Source: Acorus gramineus
Lineage: Eukaryota; Streptophyta; Magnoliopsida; Acorales; Acoraceae
Assembly: GCA_030737835.1 (NCBI GenBank)
Contig: CM060849.1
Coordinates: 6,200,001-6,264,000, forward strand
Direction of reading: 5' to 3'
Length of the DNA: 64,000 nt
The notes beneath the pieces were generated by a model. The model did no database searches, was not told where the DNA came from, and saw nothing but the letters and a program-made list of their open reading frames with translations. A program made the translations under genes and the position numbers. Positions 33,702 through 48,100 of this stretch are shown here, one piece after another (the stretch's first letter is position 1; each line of letters starts with the position of its first letter).

Positions 33702-35609
33702 CGGCGTATGCATGTCTAGACACCATGTTTCATGCTAGGAAAGCCTTGACCTATGCATGTTCCCATTTAGTTTAATTTATTTAAATCAAGATGGGATTAT
33801 GTGATTATATTGTTGTAAGCATGCCTTAGAGAATATTATAACCTTGTGGTTATAATATATGTTTTCCCCGCATCTTAGTTATGCGCCCTGGAGGAATTCT
33901 TGAGAATTCATGACATTAGAAATGTTAGGAAGCGTTGTCGACGGATCCAAGAGGATTGCATGCGTGTGAGTAGGCTGTTCTCTTCCCTTCGTCGGATCCG
34001 TGTAGGGACTCCCCGGCGTTAGACAGGCTATCCTGACAGAGGGCTCCCATCTGTAGGTACCTCCGATGTGTTCGGACAGTGCTGATCGTGGGAGTATACC
34101 AGGTAAGCTACGGAGCGGGGTCGTGCTCCCGGTGGACCAAGGGTGAATAGCAGTCTAGTCAGTCCCAAAAGGCCCATGTCACCCCCTAAAGGGTGAGGGT
34201 GAGGGTGGGGTGGGTCGGCGATGTTACGACCCACTAGCTTGTACAGTTACTCCCGTTTAGGGACTATGACTACTTTAAGGTTAATATGAGTGTGTTGATT
34301 GTTGTTATGCATGTGTGTGATATCTCGATAAGCGAGTATCGAGAGTTGTTGTTTTCCATTGGGTTTCACTTTGCGAACATGGGATCGTTCTCCCCTTCGT
34401 TGGATCCGATGTAGGAACTCCCCGGCGTTGGCTGTACCTGACAGAGGGCTCCCGTCCGTAGGTACCTCCGATGTGTCGGACAGTACGGATGGTGGGAGTG
34501 GACTAGGTGGAGGCCACGAGGGTGGGAAAGGGCTACTGGCGGACCAAGGGTGTAGAGCGGTGAGTTGAGGAGATCAGGTTGTAGATACTACCCAGGAGAG
34601 GGTTAATGAATGATGTCGCGAGCGTGGAATCGTTCTCCCCTTCGTTGGATCCGATGTAGGAACTCTCCGGCGTTGGCTATACCTGTCAGAGGACTAGGCG
34701 GAGGCCACGAGGGTGGGAGAGGCTACCGGTGGACCAGGGGTGTAGAGCATTCTAAGTCTCTTCCCAAAGTCCCAAGATGTCTCCTTTCAGGAGTGAGGGT
34801 GTGGATGAGGCGAAGACACGTCGCCTCGTGACCCATTCGTTGTTCGACCGTTCCCATAGTTGTTGGGTCCGGTCTCGTGATCGATGTTGAAGGACATCGT
34901 TGGGCGATTATCTAGATGTAGATGATCTAGTAGTGTTGAGTAGACCAGTAAATCCAGGTCTCTTCGACCGACGGTATGGTCTCTAGACCAGTAAATCCGG
35001 GTCTCTTCGACCGACGGTATGGTCTCTCCCCATAAGTCCCAAAAGACTCCCTCTGGGAGTGAGGGTGGGGGTGAGGTTGGTCGCGCCGCCGCGTGACCCA
35101 GTTATCCATGGGTTTCAACCATGTTTTCCTTGAAAGGAAATTGATTATGTATTGAACTGTAGAATGGTGATTGGTTTCCAGCCACTCACTGAGCTTGTAG
35201 CTCACCCCTCGCATACTGTTTTATTTCAGCGGCAGTGTTGGGCATGGAGCTGGAGCTTTCCTGTGGCGTGGTCTTATGGGCGTGGAGTGTCCTGCCGGCG
35301 GGTGGAGAGTGCGAGGCTGTCAGCATTCCTAGAGTCATTTTATGCTTTGTAAATCGTGCATGTGGCACATGTTGTATTTTCTTTGGTCTAGACTTGGCTT
35401 TCACAGGACATTGATTGTGTATTCGGGTCTGTAATAATGTTTTTGATTTCCAGACATTGTTATATACTATGCTTCTGTTTTTCAGTCAGTTATCATTATC
35501 TTGCTTTGCATCCTTGTGTATTGTTGTTGGTGTCCTTATTGACTTTAGGTATTGATAGCTGATATTTATTATTGCCACGTCTCGGGGACGGCCGCCCTGG
35601 GGTGTGACA
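33702..35609 (-). mobile_element. LTR copy E, truncated
   Basis: It begins within the family sequence (GCGGCGTATGCATG, matching 19,658 in C2) and ends with GGGGTGTGACA at 35,609, the reverse of the 5' terminus. About half of the LTR, including the GC core, is absent. It closely matches C2 and carries the empty site of LTR B at 34,795-34,799. The left junction fuses it to element H RT; the right flank is the sequence upstream of SS4. G-rich tract at 34,191-34,214. Confidence 0.85.
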
Positions 35610-36114
35610 TATGTAGCAAGACTTTTTTTTATATTTACATACATATCGTACGTGGACGAAGAGTCGTCCAATTCCGATTGTATTATGTCTCATTCATTTA
35701 TTAGTGTGCATTAGAGTGTGCTTTGAGTCGTGGAGGAGAGAATCTATGATCCAAACTTAACAAAGGATTTGAAATGTCCCCAAAGACCTCTCTCTTTATT
35801 TGGAATCTCGTCGCTTTCAGAAAATCTCGGGATTGAAACCCGTTCATTTTATTTTGTGAATAACGCAAAATCCCCCCACCGCGGCGTAACCTCTACTTTT
35901 TTAAAAAAGCCTCCCACGCGTCTATGCCGGATCTCCACCGCCCAAGACGGATAAACCTATCAACAATGACGGCACCATAGGACTCCCCATCTTTCACGGA
36001 CGGCCAAAAATCGTCGTCGTCTATCAAGCCCTCGCACACATCGGAGTTGCTTCAGACACCGGGTATTGCATATATAATAGTAAAAGAAGGTCCCTTTTCG
36101 CCTCTTCTGCTTTC
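35610..36114 (+). promoter_or_regulatory. Upstream region of SS4
   Basis: About 500 bp between LTR E and the SS4 start codon, with no transposon termini seen. A TATA-like TATATAATAG lies at 36,071-36,080, only 35 bases before the ATG. If it is the functional TATA box, the 5' untranslated region is very short; a start further upstream is equally possible. The promoter is therefore squeezed against a retrotransposon remnant. Confidence 0.4.
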
Positions 36115-39100
36115 ATGGCGTCGGCGATCTACGCATTATCCCTCGGCCGTTGCTGCCTCAGCCTGAGCTTCAACCGGACGGTCGGGATTCGCTCCCCTCG
36201 ATCCCTTCCCGTCTCTTGCAAGATGCGGCAGAGGAATTCCAGGTTTTTCCTACTTTTGTGCATGTTGTTTAAGAGTTGTTGAGACAAAATCTTTGTCCCC
36301 TCCCTTTTCCGTCATCGCTCAATATCGAATAGTGCATACTGGATGAATTTTAGGGTGTTTTTTATGAGTGCTTTTCCATCTATTGATTATTTTCATTGTG
36401 GTTTTGAATTAATCACTTATTAAACTCTGAGGAGTGTGAAAGTCTTTTTTTTTTTTTTTTTTGAGGAAATGAAATAATTTTGGGGGATGCAACACCCAGG
36501 AGTGTGAAGGTCAGTTTTTGCAATTGGAGTGAGTGATAATTTTGAAAGAGGGGGGGGGGGGGATTTAATTATGAACCAGAAGCAGGACGTGTATAGTGAA
36601 TGTTGATGACGGATTTGGATGATAAACTTTTTAGCATTTCTGAAGATGTATGACAGTTCGAGAATCTGAAGATAATTTATTTATCCCATGCTGAGTGAAA
36701 ACTGTATTTCCATGTTTAAACTGGACAATTTAGATAATTTATGTATGCTCATCTATCAACCAATTTTATTTTTCTCTTTTGTTATTTGATTTGGAATACC
36801 ATGCTAGTATGCAACCATTAGATTGCTTCATGTATAGACTTATTTTAATTAGGTTTCTTGCTTATTCATACTTGATATATTGCACTACATGCAGCTTCCA
36901 GAATAGGAGGAAACAAGCCAAAAAAAGTTCCCCTGAACGCCCGCCATTGAATTTGAATGTCGAGCCAATTGACGAAGATAGCACCGAAGTTTCAATTGTT
37001 AATGCGGATTCAGAGTCGAATCCTGAGCAGGAAACTGTTTCTAATTTTGATTCTAACACCAACTTTCTGGAGGCAGATGTGCAAGGCTTTGAAGGTTTAC
37101 CATTCTTGGAAGATAAATTGGTGGTAATCATCAAGTAGATTATCATATAATTTTTTTCTTTCCGAATCATAGTTCACATAATATTCATGAAATATCCAAT
37201 GCCTTGTAAGCATGTTATGTTTAATTTGTAATTTTTTTTTTTGATTGAGGTGTAGGGTGGTGGTAGCTACCTTTTTGGTAAAAGCTGGTCTATATGGTTG
37301 CCTTTGCATTGAGTTTGTCTAGAAATGTACAAAATCATACTTATATTTAATAGTGTACTCCTAGAGGATCCTTCATTTTTCTACAAAAGTCTAGCAGATC
37401 CTTCATTTTTCTACAAAATTCTAGCAGATATTGAGTGTCCTTGTGCACAGTCCTTCCATGTTCTATCCTAATACCTTTTCCAGAATATCATAGTGATCTA
37501 CTGACCTCTTATTTCTTCAGCAGGTCTGAGGAGTTGAAATGCTGAAGAAGTTTCTAACTAACGAGGTCTGATTGACTTCCTCGGCTAAGTTTGTTCAGAA
37601 ATCTGTAAATCATGGAGTATACGTATTCCTTTTGTCCATACTTAAAATCACATACCTTAGAAACCTCTCGTAGAAAATCACTTCAATTTATTTCAAATTC
37701 TAATGAGATATATCTGAGGATTTTATCCTCAATTTTTCCCCTGCTCCACTGTGGTACCTATCCGAAAATAATGTAATCTGGAAGCCCTTGCTGCATGGGT
37801 ATGAGGATATTCTATTGGTGGAGAGAGTTTGTGTTGAGCATGTCAGGACTCATTCTTTTTATTGGACATGAATCATGAGGTTTTCTTAGGTATATTATAA
37901 TGTTCAAATGGATATTATTATTACAATGGTAATAACATTTTTATTATGTGAACTGGAAATAGGATGTCAGTGATATAGATTATTTTGATTAGAACACCAG
38001 GCCTATATATGTAATTAGGAATGGGGTTTCAAGCCTAGAGAATGAGGCATGATATACAAACAAATGAACAATTGCATACAAAGTATGTGCCATTGGACCA
38101 GAGCGTAATAGTTTTATACTCAAGAATGATTTGAGCCAATTTTTGGCTGGCTTCTTTTACCTATTGGAGATTTGATTCCAGTGAGGCAAAAGCTATAAAG
38201 CACGGACATGGACATGAGACACGGTGACACGGCAATTTTTGAAAAAATAGGACACGGATACGGCTAGGAGATGACAACAAATAAATTAATATATATAACT
38301 ATTTTATATAAACAAACATTTCATTTAATTCACTATTTATAAACAATTATATAAACTAATAAATCACTGTTTTTATAAATCACTGTTTTAAACTAATAAA
38401 TCACTATTTTTTTTTAACTTTCATAAAGAGATTTTGTTTAAATGAGTTGTTCTAGGCTGTTTTAAATTGGTTGAATACTTGTGGGCTATGTTTGGGTCTT
38501 TCTTTTATTTTTTTTTTATACTTTTGGACTGAACTGGCTGGGTCGTGTCCTAGGCCGTGTCCTAGCAGTGTCTAGGCGTGTCTAGACAAAATGAAGGCAA
38601 ACACGGCTGGAGCCGTGTCTGATACGTGTCCGGGCCGTGTCCACGCCGTGTCCTTGTCCGACACGGGTACGGGGCCTCCGGGAAAGTGTCCGTGCTTTGT
38701 AGGGCAAAAAGTTACAACATATTAGTACAATGGACGAAAAAAGTGCAACAAAGCAATCCAAACAAAAGGAATTATCTAGATCACCTCATTTTTTTTTGAT
38801 AAATTTTTGACGAGTCTTCTCTCATGATGAAAGTTGGTGATTTGATAATAATAACACTTGACTATTTGAAGAGAAACTATCCAATAAGCTAAAGGGGGAT
38901 TTGCCCACGTCCCAACAATGTTGTAGAGATCCATATTTTGTGATATCCATATTTTTTCGATGCTTTCCTGTTAGGCATTAAGGGCGCGTTTGGAAACACA
39001 GTGGGAAAGTATGATTTAGAATAAAGTGGCTTAAGATAAACTCGATTCTTGAAAAGCTCACTTTTTGCGCTTTTTAAAAAACATACTTTTTGTATTAAAA

Positions 39101-42100
39101 GCTGTAAATAACTTTTTAATTAAACTTGCTTTTGCAGAGGCGTTTGGAAACGCTTTTGCGCTTTTCGCTTTTTTAAAAAGCAAAAGCGCGCTCCAACGCA
39201 TTTTTAAATGCCCCCTACTGCCACTGGACAATGGGTTAAGATTTTTTGGCTAAATATACCAGTATATAATGTATTGTAACATCGATGAACGGAGTCTACT
39301 GTTATATTTGGAAACTTAATAGACTTATTATATAACAAATTTCATCTCTGGTTGAACTTTGGTATTACCTATAGACTTATTATATAACAAATTTCATCTC
39401 TGGCTGAACTTTGGTATTACCTATAGACTTATTATATAACAAATTTCATCTCTGGCTGAACTTTGGTATAACCTATTCATCTTTTTAAATACTGATTGTA
39501 ATCTTATTATAAACTACTTTCATCTCTGGCTGGACTTTGCTATTAATCTATACCCATCTCTCATGTGGAATAGTTAAACCATTCTTTGAGGATCAAAAAT
39601 GGTATTCAGATAACCGAGCTATTCCCAACAACTTTGGTGTTAAATGATATTATAATACCATTTCAACTTTATACCATAATTACACCAATCAATGTACCAC
39701 AGCTGAAAGGGGCCTAAGAGTGTAATTGAAATCCTGACCTCGCTATGGTGTTCAAATGACATGGTCCTGGGTCAAGAAATGGTTGCAGAAACCTCTTCTC
39801 TATGTCTGGGAGCAACTATGAAGCTACCTGGGCGGATGGACATGAATTATGAGGGGCAATTACAAGGAGGAAAAAATTTATTTTGTATGGTTAATGCTAA
39901 GATTTTAGGATATTAGTTATATATTGTCAAGACTAGATTCTCTTGTGTTTGTTGTGCCTTTATAAAAGGGAATCCATAAATTCTCAATTCAGTCTATTGT
40001 CAACTCTATTTTATTCCAGATTTTAGTTTTTTTATCCTAATGATCATGTTGCCTGTAAACTTGACAATTCCCTATGTGGACTTGTTAATTTATCATTTTT
40101 TCGTGGAATTGATGAAGGCATTTTATGGATTCCTAAATTCCACCGTCCAGAGATTGACAGGATCACCCCAGACTTGTTTTTCGTGCTTTCGCCCATATCA
40201 GACCTGCAAGTCAAGAATGATAAGATATAGTGCAGAGTGTAATGTTATGCTCTTGAGGTTCAATCTCTAAGAGAGTTATGTATATTGATTATGATTTGAA
40301 TACATCTTAGGCTTTAAGCAGTAGTTATCACTTATCATGTATGACCATTCATTGATTACACTGTCACCAGTCTTTTACCACATTGATATGACATCCGATT
40401 ATTATTTTCAATTTTTTCATTCTTTCAAACTCATGCTCATGATAATGCTCTTACTGCATGGTAGTATTTATTATCAACATCTGCTCATGCTTGCCACAAT
40501 ATGTAAGTGGGGAAATAATTAAATCCTAAGACTATATTTTGCATCATACAGGATGAGGAAGACCACAGTGAAGAAAATCTGTCAAATGTTAAAATTGAGG
40601 ATTTGATAAGCATGATTAGAAATGCGGAGAAAAGTAAGATATTGAGAGTTTTGCTTCTTAATCTTTTACTCTTTTACTCTATGTTCTTCCTTGTTCTTCT
40701 ATCATATTGAATCATCATAATTCATTTCTTGTCAGATATTTTGCTTCTTAATCAGGCTCGAGTTAGTGCTCTTCAGGATCTTGACAAGATTCTTTCTGAG
40801 AAGGAAGCTTTGCAAGGAGAAATGAACATCCTGGAGACGAGATTGGCGGAAAGTGATGCACAGATAAAAGTTGCTGCACAAGAAAAGATACATGTGGAAC
40901 TTCTTGAAAAACAACTTGAGAAGCTAAAATCTGAAATATCTGAAAGGGATGCATTTGGGGAAAGTAAGCTTGATACATATGAGAACATGAATTCGACTCT
41001 GAATATGGACGTTGTATCAGATGCTGATAACTTTCCATCTCTTGTTGAAGAGCTTAGTTCTCTGAAAAAAGAGAATATGTTGCTGAAGGATGATATACAA
41101 ATACTCAAGGCAAAACTTTTGGTTGTTAAGGAGGCTGATGAACGGGCATTATCACTAGAGAAAGAACGTTCAACTCTAGAGGCTACTCTGAGAGACTGGG
41201 AGTCTCAACCTGTGGCTGACCCGGAAGATGTTTCAAAACTAGGGATGCTGAAGGCTGAATGTGAAGCTCTGCAGGTCAAAGTTGAAAATTTGCAGTCATT
41301 GCTTGAAAATGCCAATAAGCAAGCTGATGAAGCTATTACGGTTTTACAACAGAATCATGAGCTTCAGAAAAAAGTCGATAGGTTGGAAAAATCTTTGAAT
41401 GAAGCAAATGCATTTATATATTCACCTGAGAAATCCCAGCAATATAATGATCTTTTGCAACACAAAGTGAAAATACTAGAAGAGCGTCTTCAAATGTCTG
41501 ATCTCCAAATACAGTCTCACATTCAATTATATCAAAAATCCGTGAAAGAATTTCAGGATACACTTAAAACTTTGAAAGAAGAGAGCAAGAGAAAGGCACT
41601 GGATGAACCTGTGGATGATATGCCTTGGAAGTTCTGGAGTCGTTTGCTGCTTGTTATTGATGGTTGGTTGCTTGAGAAGAAAATATCCTCCAGTGATGCA
41701 AAAATACTGAGAAAAATGGCATGGAAGAGAGATGGCCGGATTCGTGATGTGTACTTGGCTTGCAAAGATAAAAATGAAACTGAGGCTATTGATACATTTC
41801 TCAAACTAACTTCAGATCAGGCAAGGTAATATCATTCTCCTTTGTGGTTATAGTTGATTGGTAGCCACACTTTGTAAAGCTCTTTCCACTGTCATGTTCA
41901 TTTGATCTTTACCGCTAGTATTTCAGTCCAGGACTGCACATTATTCATATTGCAGCCGAGATAGCACCAGTTGCAAAGGTATACTTGATCTTCCATTTGT
42001 AAAGTCCAGATACTGATTGGGGAAATTAAATATTAGTGATTGCAAGAAGTTTGTTTTTGTTTGTGTTACTTGTTCTATCAAGGACACAAGGAATGCCAAA

Positions 42101-45100
42101 ATTAGTTATTGACTTAATGCCAGTGCTGTCTCTTCTATGGGGTGTCATTTTTGTTAGAATCTTTTATTCTTGTATATGTGGACCATTTGGCATCAATTGC
42201 TCATCATTATTTGCACTAATAATTCATCATTATTTGGAATTCTTTATCCAGTATTCTGTATTTCAAGTATTGTGTGGGGGGCAAGGGGAATGAGTATCGA
42301 GGGAGGGAAATTGGTGCTTGAGGAGGGAGTGTAAGGGGTCATTGAGTGGTTTGGGCCTGGTAGATTGCACATCTACTGGGTTTGCTGCTTTGTTTTACCT
42401 TTTCTTTTCTTGTGATGATGGTGTTGCACCCCTAATTAATCAATGAAATTTGGTGGTAGAATTCCTACTGCTTTCTTTCAAAAAATGTATTCCGTATTTT
42501 AATAGTTTATGAAATTGAATTCTACAGTCTGCAATGTACCTCAGTAAATAATAATCTGTTATGTTCATATAAAAGGTCGGTGGCCTGGGTGATGTTGTAA
42601 CTGGTCTTAGTAAAGCTCTACAGAAGAAAGGACATCTCGTGGAAATTGTTCTCCCGAAATACGATTGCATGCAGGATGATCGCATTAGCGACTTGCGGGT
42701 AAAGAATTCAAGATTTCTGTTTTCTATTCTGCAGCTGACGAAGATCTATCTCTGAATTTCACTATTCAATCTCCACATCCTACACGGTCTTTCAGGTTTT
42801 AGATGTTGTGGTGCAGTCATATTTTGACGGTCAGCTATTCAAGAATAAAATTTGGGTCGGGACCGTTGAAGGTTAAAAAGTTGCCTCCTTTTTCCAAAAA
42901 AAAAAAGCCTCATTTGTGCTTTTCTAAGTTGCATAATTCTCCAATTGATAAGAGTTGTGATAATGCAGGTCTTCCTGTGTATTTCATTGAGCCCCACCAC
43001 CCTGATAAATTTTTCTGGAGGGGTGAATTTTATGGGGAGCATGATGATTTCAGACGCTTTTCCTATTTCAGCCGTGCTGCAGTTGAACTGCTTTTTCAAG
43101 CTGGCAAGAAACCAGATATAATTCATTGCCATGATTGGCAGACAGCTTTTGTTGTAAGCATCACACTAGTTGTTTTTTATTTTTTTTATTTTTCATATCT
43201 CCAATTTTATCTTCACTGAGCATTTCATATGTGCAGAATGGCAGCACATCCCATGGTCGCCGTCATTACTTTTGACATGGTTTCTGATGCATTATAATTT
43301 TTTATTCTAGGCACCTCTTTATTGGGATATATATGCATCCCAAGGTTTTAATTCTGCTAGAATTTGCTTTACGTGCCACAATTTCGAATATCAGGGGAAA
43401 GCACCTGCATCAGAGTTGGCATCCTGTGGTCTTGATGTGCACAATCTTAATAGACCAGATAGAATGCAGGACAATTCAGCACATGATAGAGTCAACCCTG
43501 TCAAGGTTTGGGAATATTTTGAATCTTCTTCTTAATAAACAAAATATATATATAATCAATTTTTTTTCTTCTGCATTTCCAGGGTGCAATTGTGTTCTCT
43601 AATATTGTTACTACCGTTTCTCCAACCTATGCTCAAGAGGTGCAGACCCCAGAGGTATGTTTACTCCTCCATTTCATTTTTGCTAAATGATCCATTTTCT
43701 TGTGTGACAATGATTGTTATCTTTCCTTTACAGTGATCTGCATTACCCATTTTTTTTATGAATTATTTATATGATAGTTTTGTAGTGTTTTGAAAATTTT
43801 GAGAATATTCTTGTGAAAGAATGAAGCTGCCCAGCTCTCCAGAGCTATTTGTCTCTCAAATTTTTCCATGGGTCCTACTGCTGTTTACCCTTTTGTCTTC
43901 TCTTCTCAATTTGAACTTAGCATAATAACATAAGTGTTGTGGTTGTTTGACTCATGAAGCTGGAACGTGAAATATTTTACCAATTATGGAAAAAAGATCT
44001 ATCAGAGGAAAAAAATGCCAAATGTGTGGCCATTATATAGAGTGTTTAGTTTGTGTAGTGGCAGAATGTTGATGTCATTCATGGTTAAAAGTATTATATG
44101 TCATTATTTATGTCTTTAAAGAAACGACAAGTTGAATTCTTTGAGTTTTCTTCTTTGTTAGTATGGTATTGTTACACATCAAAGTATATCTTCTGGCTCC
44201 TACAGTCTTAAGATAATGGCGAGCTTGGGAAGATAGTATTCAGCATTTTGGGAATGATATTATGATTATTGGAATAGATTGAGCAGATTGCTAATATTTC
44301 CAGCTGATAAAAAAATGGGATGAGTTTAAATCCTGTTTCCTGAGTTAAATATATCTACATTTTTTGGGAGATATCTACATTTTAGATTCTCAATTTTCAG
44401 AAGAAATGTTTCTGATAGTGATACGCTATAATAATCATGATTAAAATTTCCTTTGGTCTTACAGAGTGGACATGGTCTTCATGCAACCCTAAATTCTCAT
44501 TCCAGAAAATTCATCGGCATTCTGAATGGAATTGACACCGATGCATGGAATCCTTCAACTGATCCATTTCTCAGATTTCAGTACAATGCGGATGATCTTG
44601 AAGGGAAGGCGGGGAATAAGGACTTTATAAGGAAGTATCTGAAATTATCCTCTTCTGATGCAACTCAACCACTGGTAATATTGCATACTTGTTTAACACA
44701 AATCTGATTAAATCTTAGCAGTGCATGTTTAGAAATTGGAGTTTCTATTGTGAATCCTTTTTACCATGAAGCTTGTCAAAAGTCAATTCGGCTGAGTTAC
44801 AGCCTTTAGAATCCTTGCTGCTTTCCTTATGCCTTTTTTCTGTGAATCGTTTCATTTATATATTTTCATGTATCAACTCTTGATTAGTCATAAAACTTTT
44901 CTTCAAAATTTTCTCATTTCTGTACTGTTGTATAGAGAGGATTCAGCAGTTTACTTAATCTTAGATTTGATTATAATTTATATTCAACTCTATAATCTCT
45001 TCTTTTCAACTGAGGCTTTTGCTTTTAACTTGGTTTCTCTCTTCCTGTTCCATGAAGTTCTGGTTTCTCATTGAGAGGATATCTATGGTGCTGGTTTCCC

Positions 45101-48100
45101 CAGCTTATGACTGAGGTGCTCATTGATATTTATATATATTTTTGTATTATTTAAGTCATTAGTCAATAATATATGACATTACCAACTTCTAGGAGTGCTA
45201 TTTCATGTTTGAAGAGATGCCTTATTTGTTGTGATATTCTTCTCCCAAAATCACCATGAAAGGCAGAAAGAGATCGTGTCAAATTTTCTAGGAGTATTGG
45301 CAATTTAGGAAGCAATTTTGCAGCTTGATCCCCCACTTTCAGCCTAAGGTTTTTGTATTTTCTTTGAGAAGAAAATATGAAAAGAATTAGAATATAGGTA
45401 CCACATCATGTGTAGATTTTAATCTCTGTGTTTGGTAATACAACACTGTAAATGTCTACTCCTATATATATATGTGTGTGTGTGTATGTATGTATGTATG
45501 TATGTATTCAATGGTATAGATTCAGTCCATGCATGTATTAAATTTGTAAACTATGAATTCATTGTAGATGCATCAATTAATTCCTAATATTAATTATAAA
45601 TATTGGGGAGTGAGTGCTATAAAAATCACGGATGAGTCATTGGTTCTAAATTCTAATTTCAGACAAATGGGAATCTTCTTTCTCTAAGTATTGGATAAAT
45701 AGAAAGAACACATTAAAATAACATGTTTCCCAATTATTTTGTTTTAACTATTTACATAGTGGACTGATATGTTTTCTTTGTTGTCACTTTTGTATTTTAT
45801 TTATTTATGTACTAATGTATACAAGCTCATGTGATAGGTTGGTTGCGTCACTCGACTAGTTCCCCAAAAGGGTGTACATCTTATCAGGCATGCTATATAT
45901 CGAACAATGGAGTTGGGAGGACAATTTTTGCTTTTGGGTTCAAGTCCAGTGCCACACATACAAGTAATGGTTTTTCTACTCAACAAAGCATTCCTTATTT
46001 TTCATTGTATTCTTTGGTTGCATCGGAATGGATATGGAAGTGATAATTCAACTGGATACTTCTTGTAATTTGATATTGCAAGAAATTCTACGTGGTTGGA
46101 GAAAAGCTCAACTGCCATAACAGACACATTCAGTAACTGTGCGGATATTTAGTTACGGTTATGAAACTTGACCATGATTTATATTTTGTTCAAAGCCAAA
46201 GATATACCCAAATCAGCTTGGCCTTGCCTATTTTGGTCCTGTTTCGCTAGGATGAAACCGGCCAATTTAGTAATTCCAGATTTGTATTGAAATAAAACTT
46301 GGGGTTGGGGGGAATTCATTTTCACCCCTTTTAAAATCATTATCAACTACCAAATGGAAAACACAGAAATGATTTCCATTTCAAAGCCAACTAATTATGA
46401 TTATTGCTAGTGTGAATCTGTTCAGTAATTGTTTTGATATAGATTTTCTTACTTCGGCATTTATATGTATCTGGAAGTGCAATAGTTGTCATATGTATAT
46501 TTTAATAGTGACACAAAAAATAATTTCCAAGTCCAAAGTAATGATGAGAATGTGGTTGTGGAAAGGTTGTTTTTATCCGCATAGTTTTTTGTTTATTCCT
46601 AAAGTGAATAAACCAAACATTTTTGATATTTTTATATTTTCAGAGTACTACTTGTCTAAAAAAAATCCAACATGGCTTTAATAGCTAGAATCACTTATCT
46701 TAGTTGGGATGGAATCATTGGATGCATTATCTTTTTTGATATATCATATAACTAAGAAGATTCCAAAGTTAGTTATCATTTCATTGTATAATTAAATGAA
46801 ATACAGTATTTTCCAGTCAGATTCACCTAGATTTACAAGTGTAAACCTTTTTAGGACAGGTATTTTAGAAAGTTTGTTCTTTTCAGTACAATATATTTGG
46901 AGATAAAGAATATTGGATATTGCATTAGCCACTCTTTTTTATATGCAATTTCATGTGATAAAGTGTTTTGATAAATTTTAATATTCATCTTCCTATAATT
47001 TTGGACTTAATTCCTAAAACTTTAGGAATTGATTTGGGTCAACTTTTAAGACATCTTTTGGGGTAGTTATACAGGACTCAGATTGTTTTGCTGAGGAAAA
47101 ACAAAATATCTAATTTCTCATATCAAACAATGTGTGATTGACCTGGTACTTGAATTTCTGCTTATATCCACCTATATCCCTAGCTTCTTCACCCTTCCAC
47201 TTGGTCTCCTACAGTTTATGAATCCTCCTCTATTCAGTACGGCAATTGCATTGGTGGTTTTTCCAGTCAAAGAGCAATGCATCTATCATTACCAAGAATT
47301 CTTTTGATCATCTCAGTTCATTTTCGTTGCAATCAGTCTCTAATTATCAAATTAGCAGATCCACTTATCATCGCAATCAGCCTATATTGCAGCATGCCCG
47401 TTTTGGCACCCTATACCCCACTCCTTGACACTACAACGAAGGCATAACCCTGTGTCTGTTCGAGGATCTTGTGACACCTTTTTTCTGGGAATCCTTGTCT
47501 TCTTATGGGCCAGTTTGTATATATTGAGGATCTGGTTCAATTGCGACCCGATTTATTTTATTTTGTATTTTGCAAATTGCTACCTAGCTTAAAATCATTT
47601 CGTATTGTTTTATTTTGCAGCGTCCTCTGTTTCAAAATCAAAGCATTATAAAACTGACATATATTGAGAAGCAGATGACATAGATACTCTTAGATCACCT
47701 CTCGTTTGGGGTGATGCATAACTGAGGAATAAGGGGGAATAGAGGGGAATAAGGAAAAAAATGTTTGTTTTGGGAGAATAACACCCGATAGCTATGCCTC
47801 GATAAGCTACAAACATGTCCGATAACTAATCTAGGGGTTGTTGGAATTGATTATTAGGACTTATAAAAATACTTTTCTGTGTCATTTTGATAAAATTATC
47901 TCACCTACTCTTATACATTCCAAAAACATGTTACATTTATCGTATTACACACATCTCTTACACTTATTGTCATTTAAAAAATTATAAACTCTTATCCATC
48001 TGTCATTTACCACTTATCCTCACTTTATTCAGGGTGAACCAAACAACAACAAAGTCATTTTTACATTTTCCAAGAATAAGAAAAAAAAAAGAAAGAAAAA

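Larger units (their letters stand above)
37124..40551 (+). other. SS4 intron 2 (3.4 kb)
   Basis: Non-coding intron. It contains the hAT-like element at 38,193-38,702, a possible MITE starting GGGCGCGTTTGGAAAC near 38,980-39,220 and the 52-bp tandem array at 39,320-39,475. Short open frames here are not supported as genes. Confidence 0.8.

Noticed and set aside
38980..39220. MITE with GGGCGCGTTTGGAAAC start
   Set aside because: A plausible start and AAAAGC-rich interior, but the right end does not match well and no target duplication was found; kept only as a remark under intron 2.
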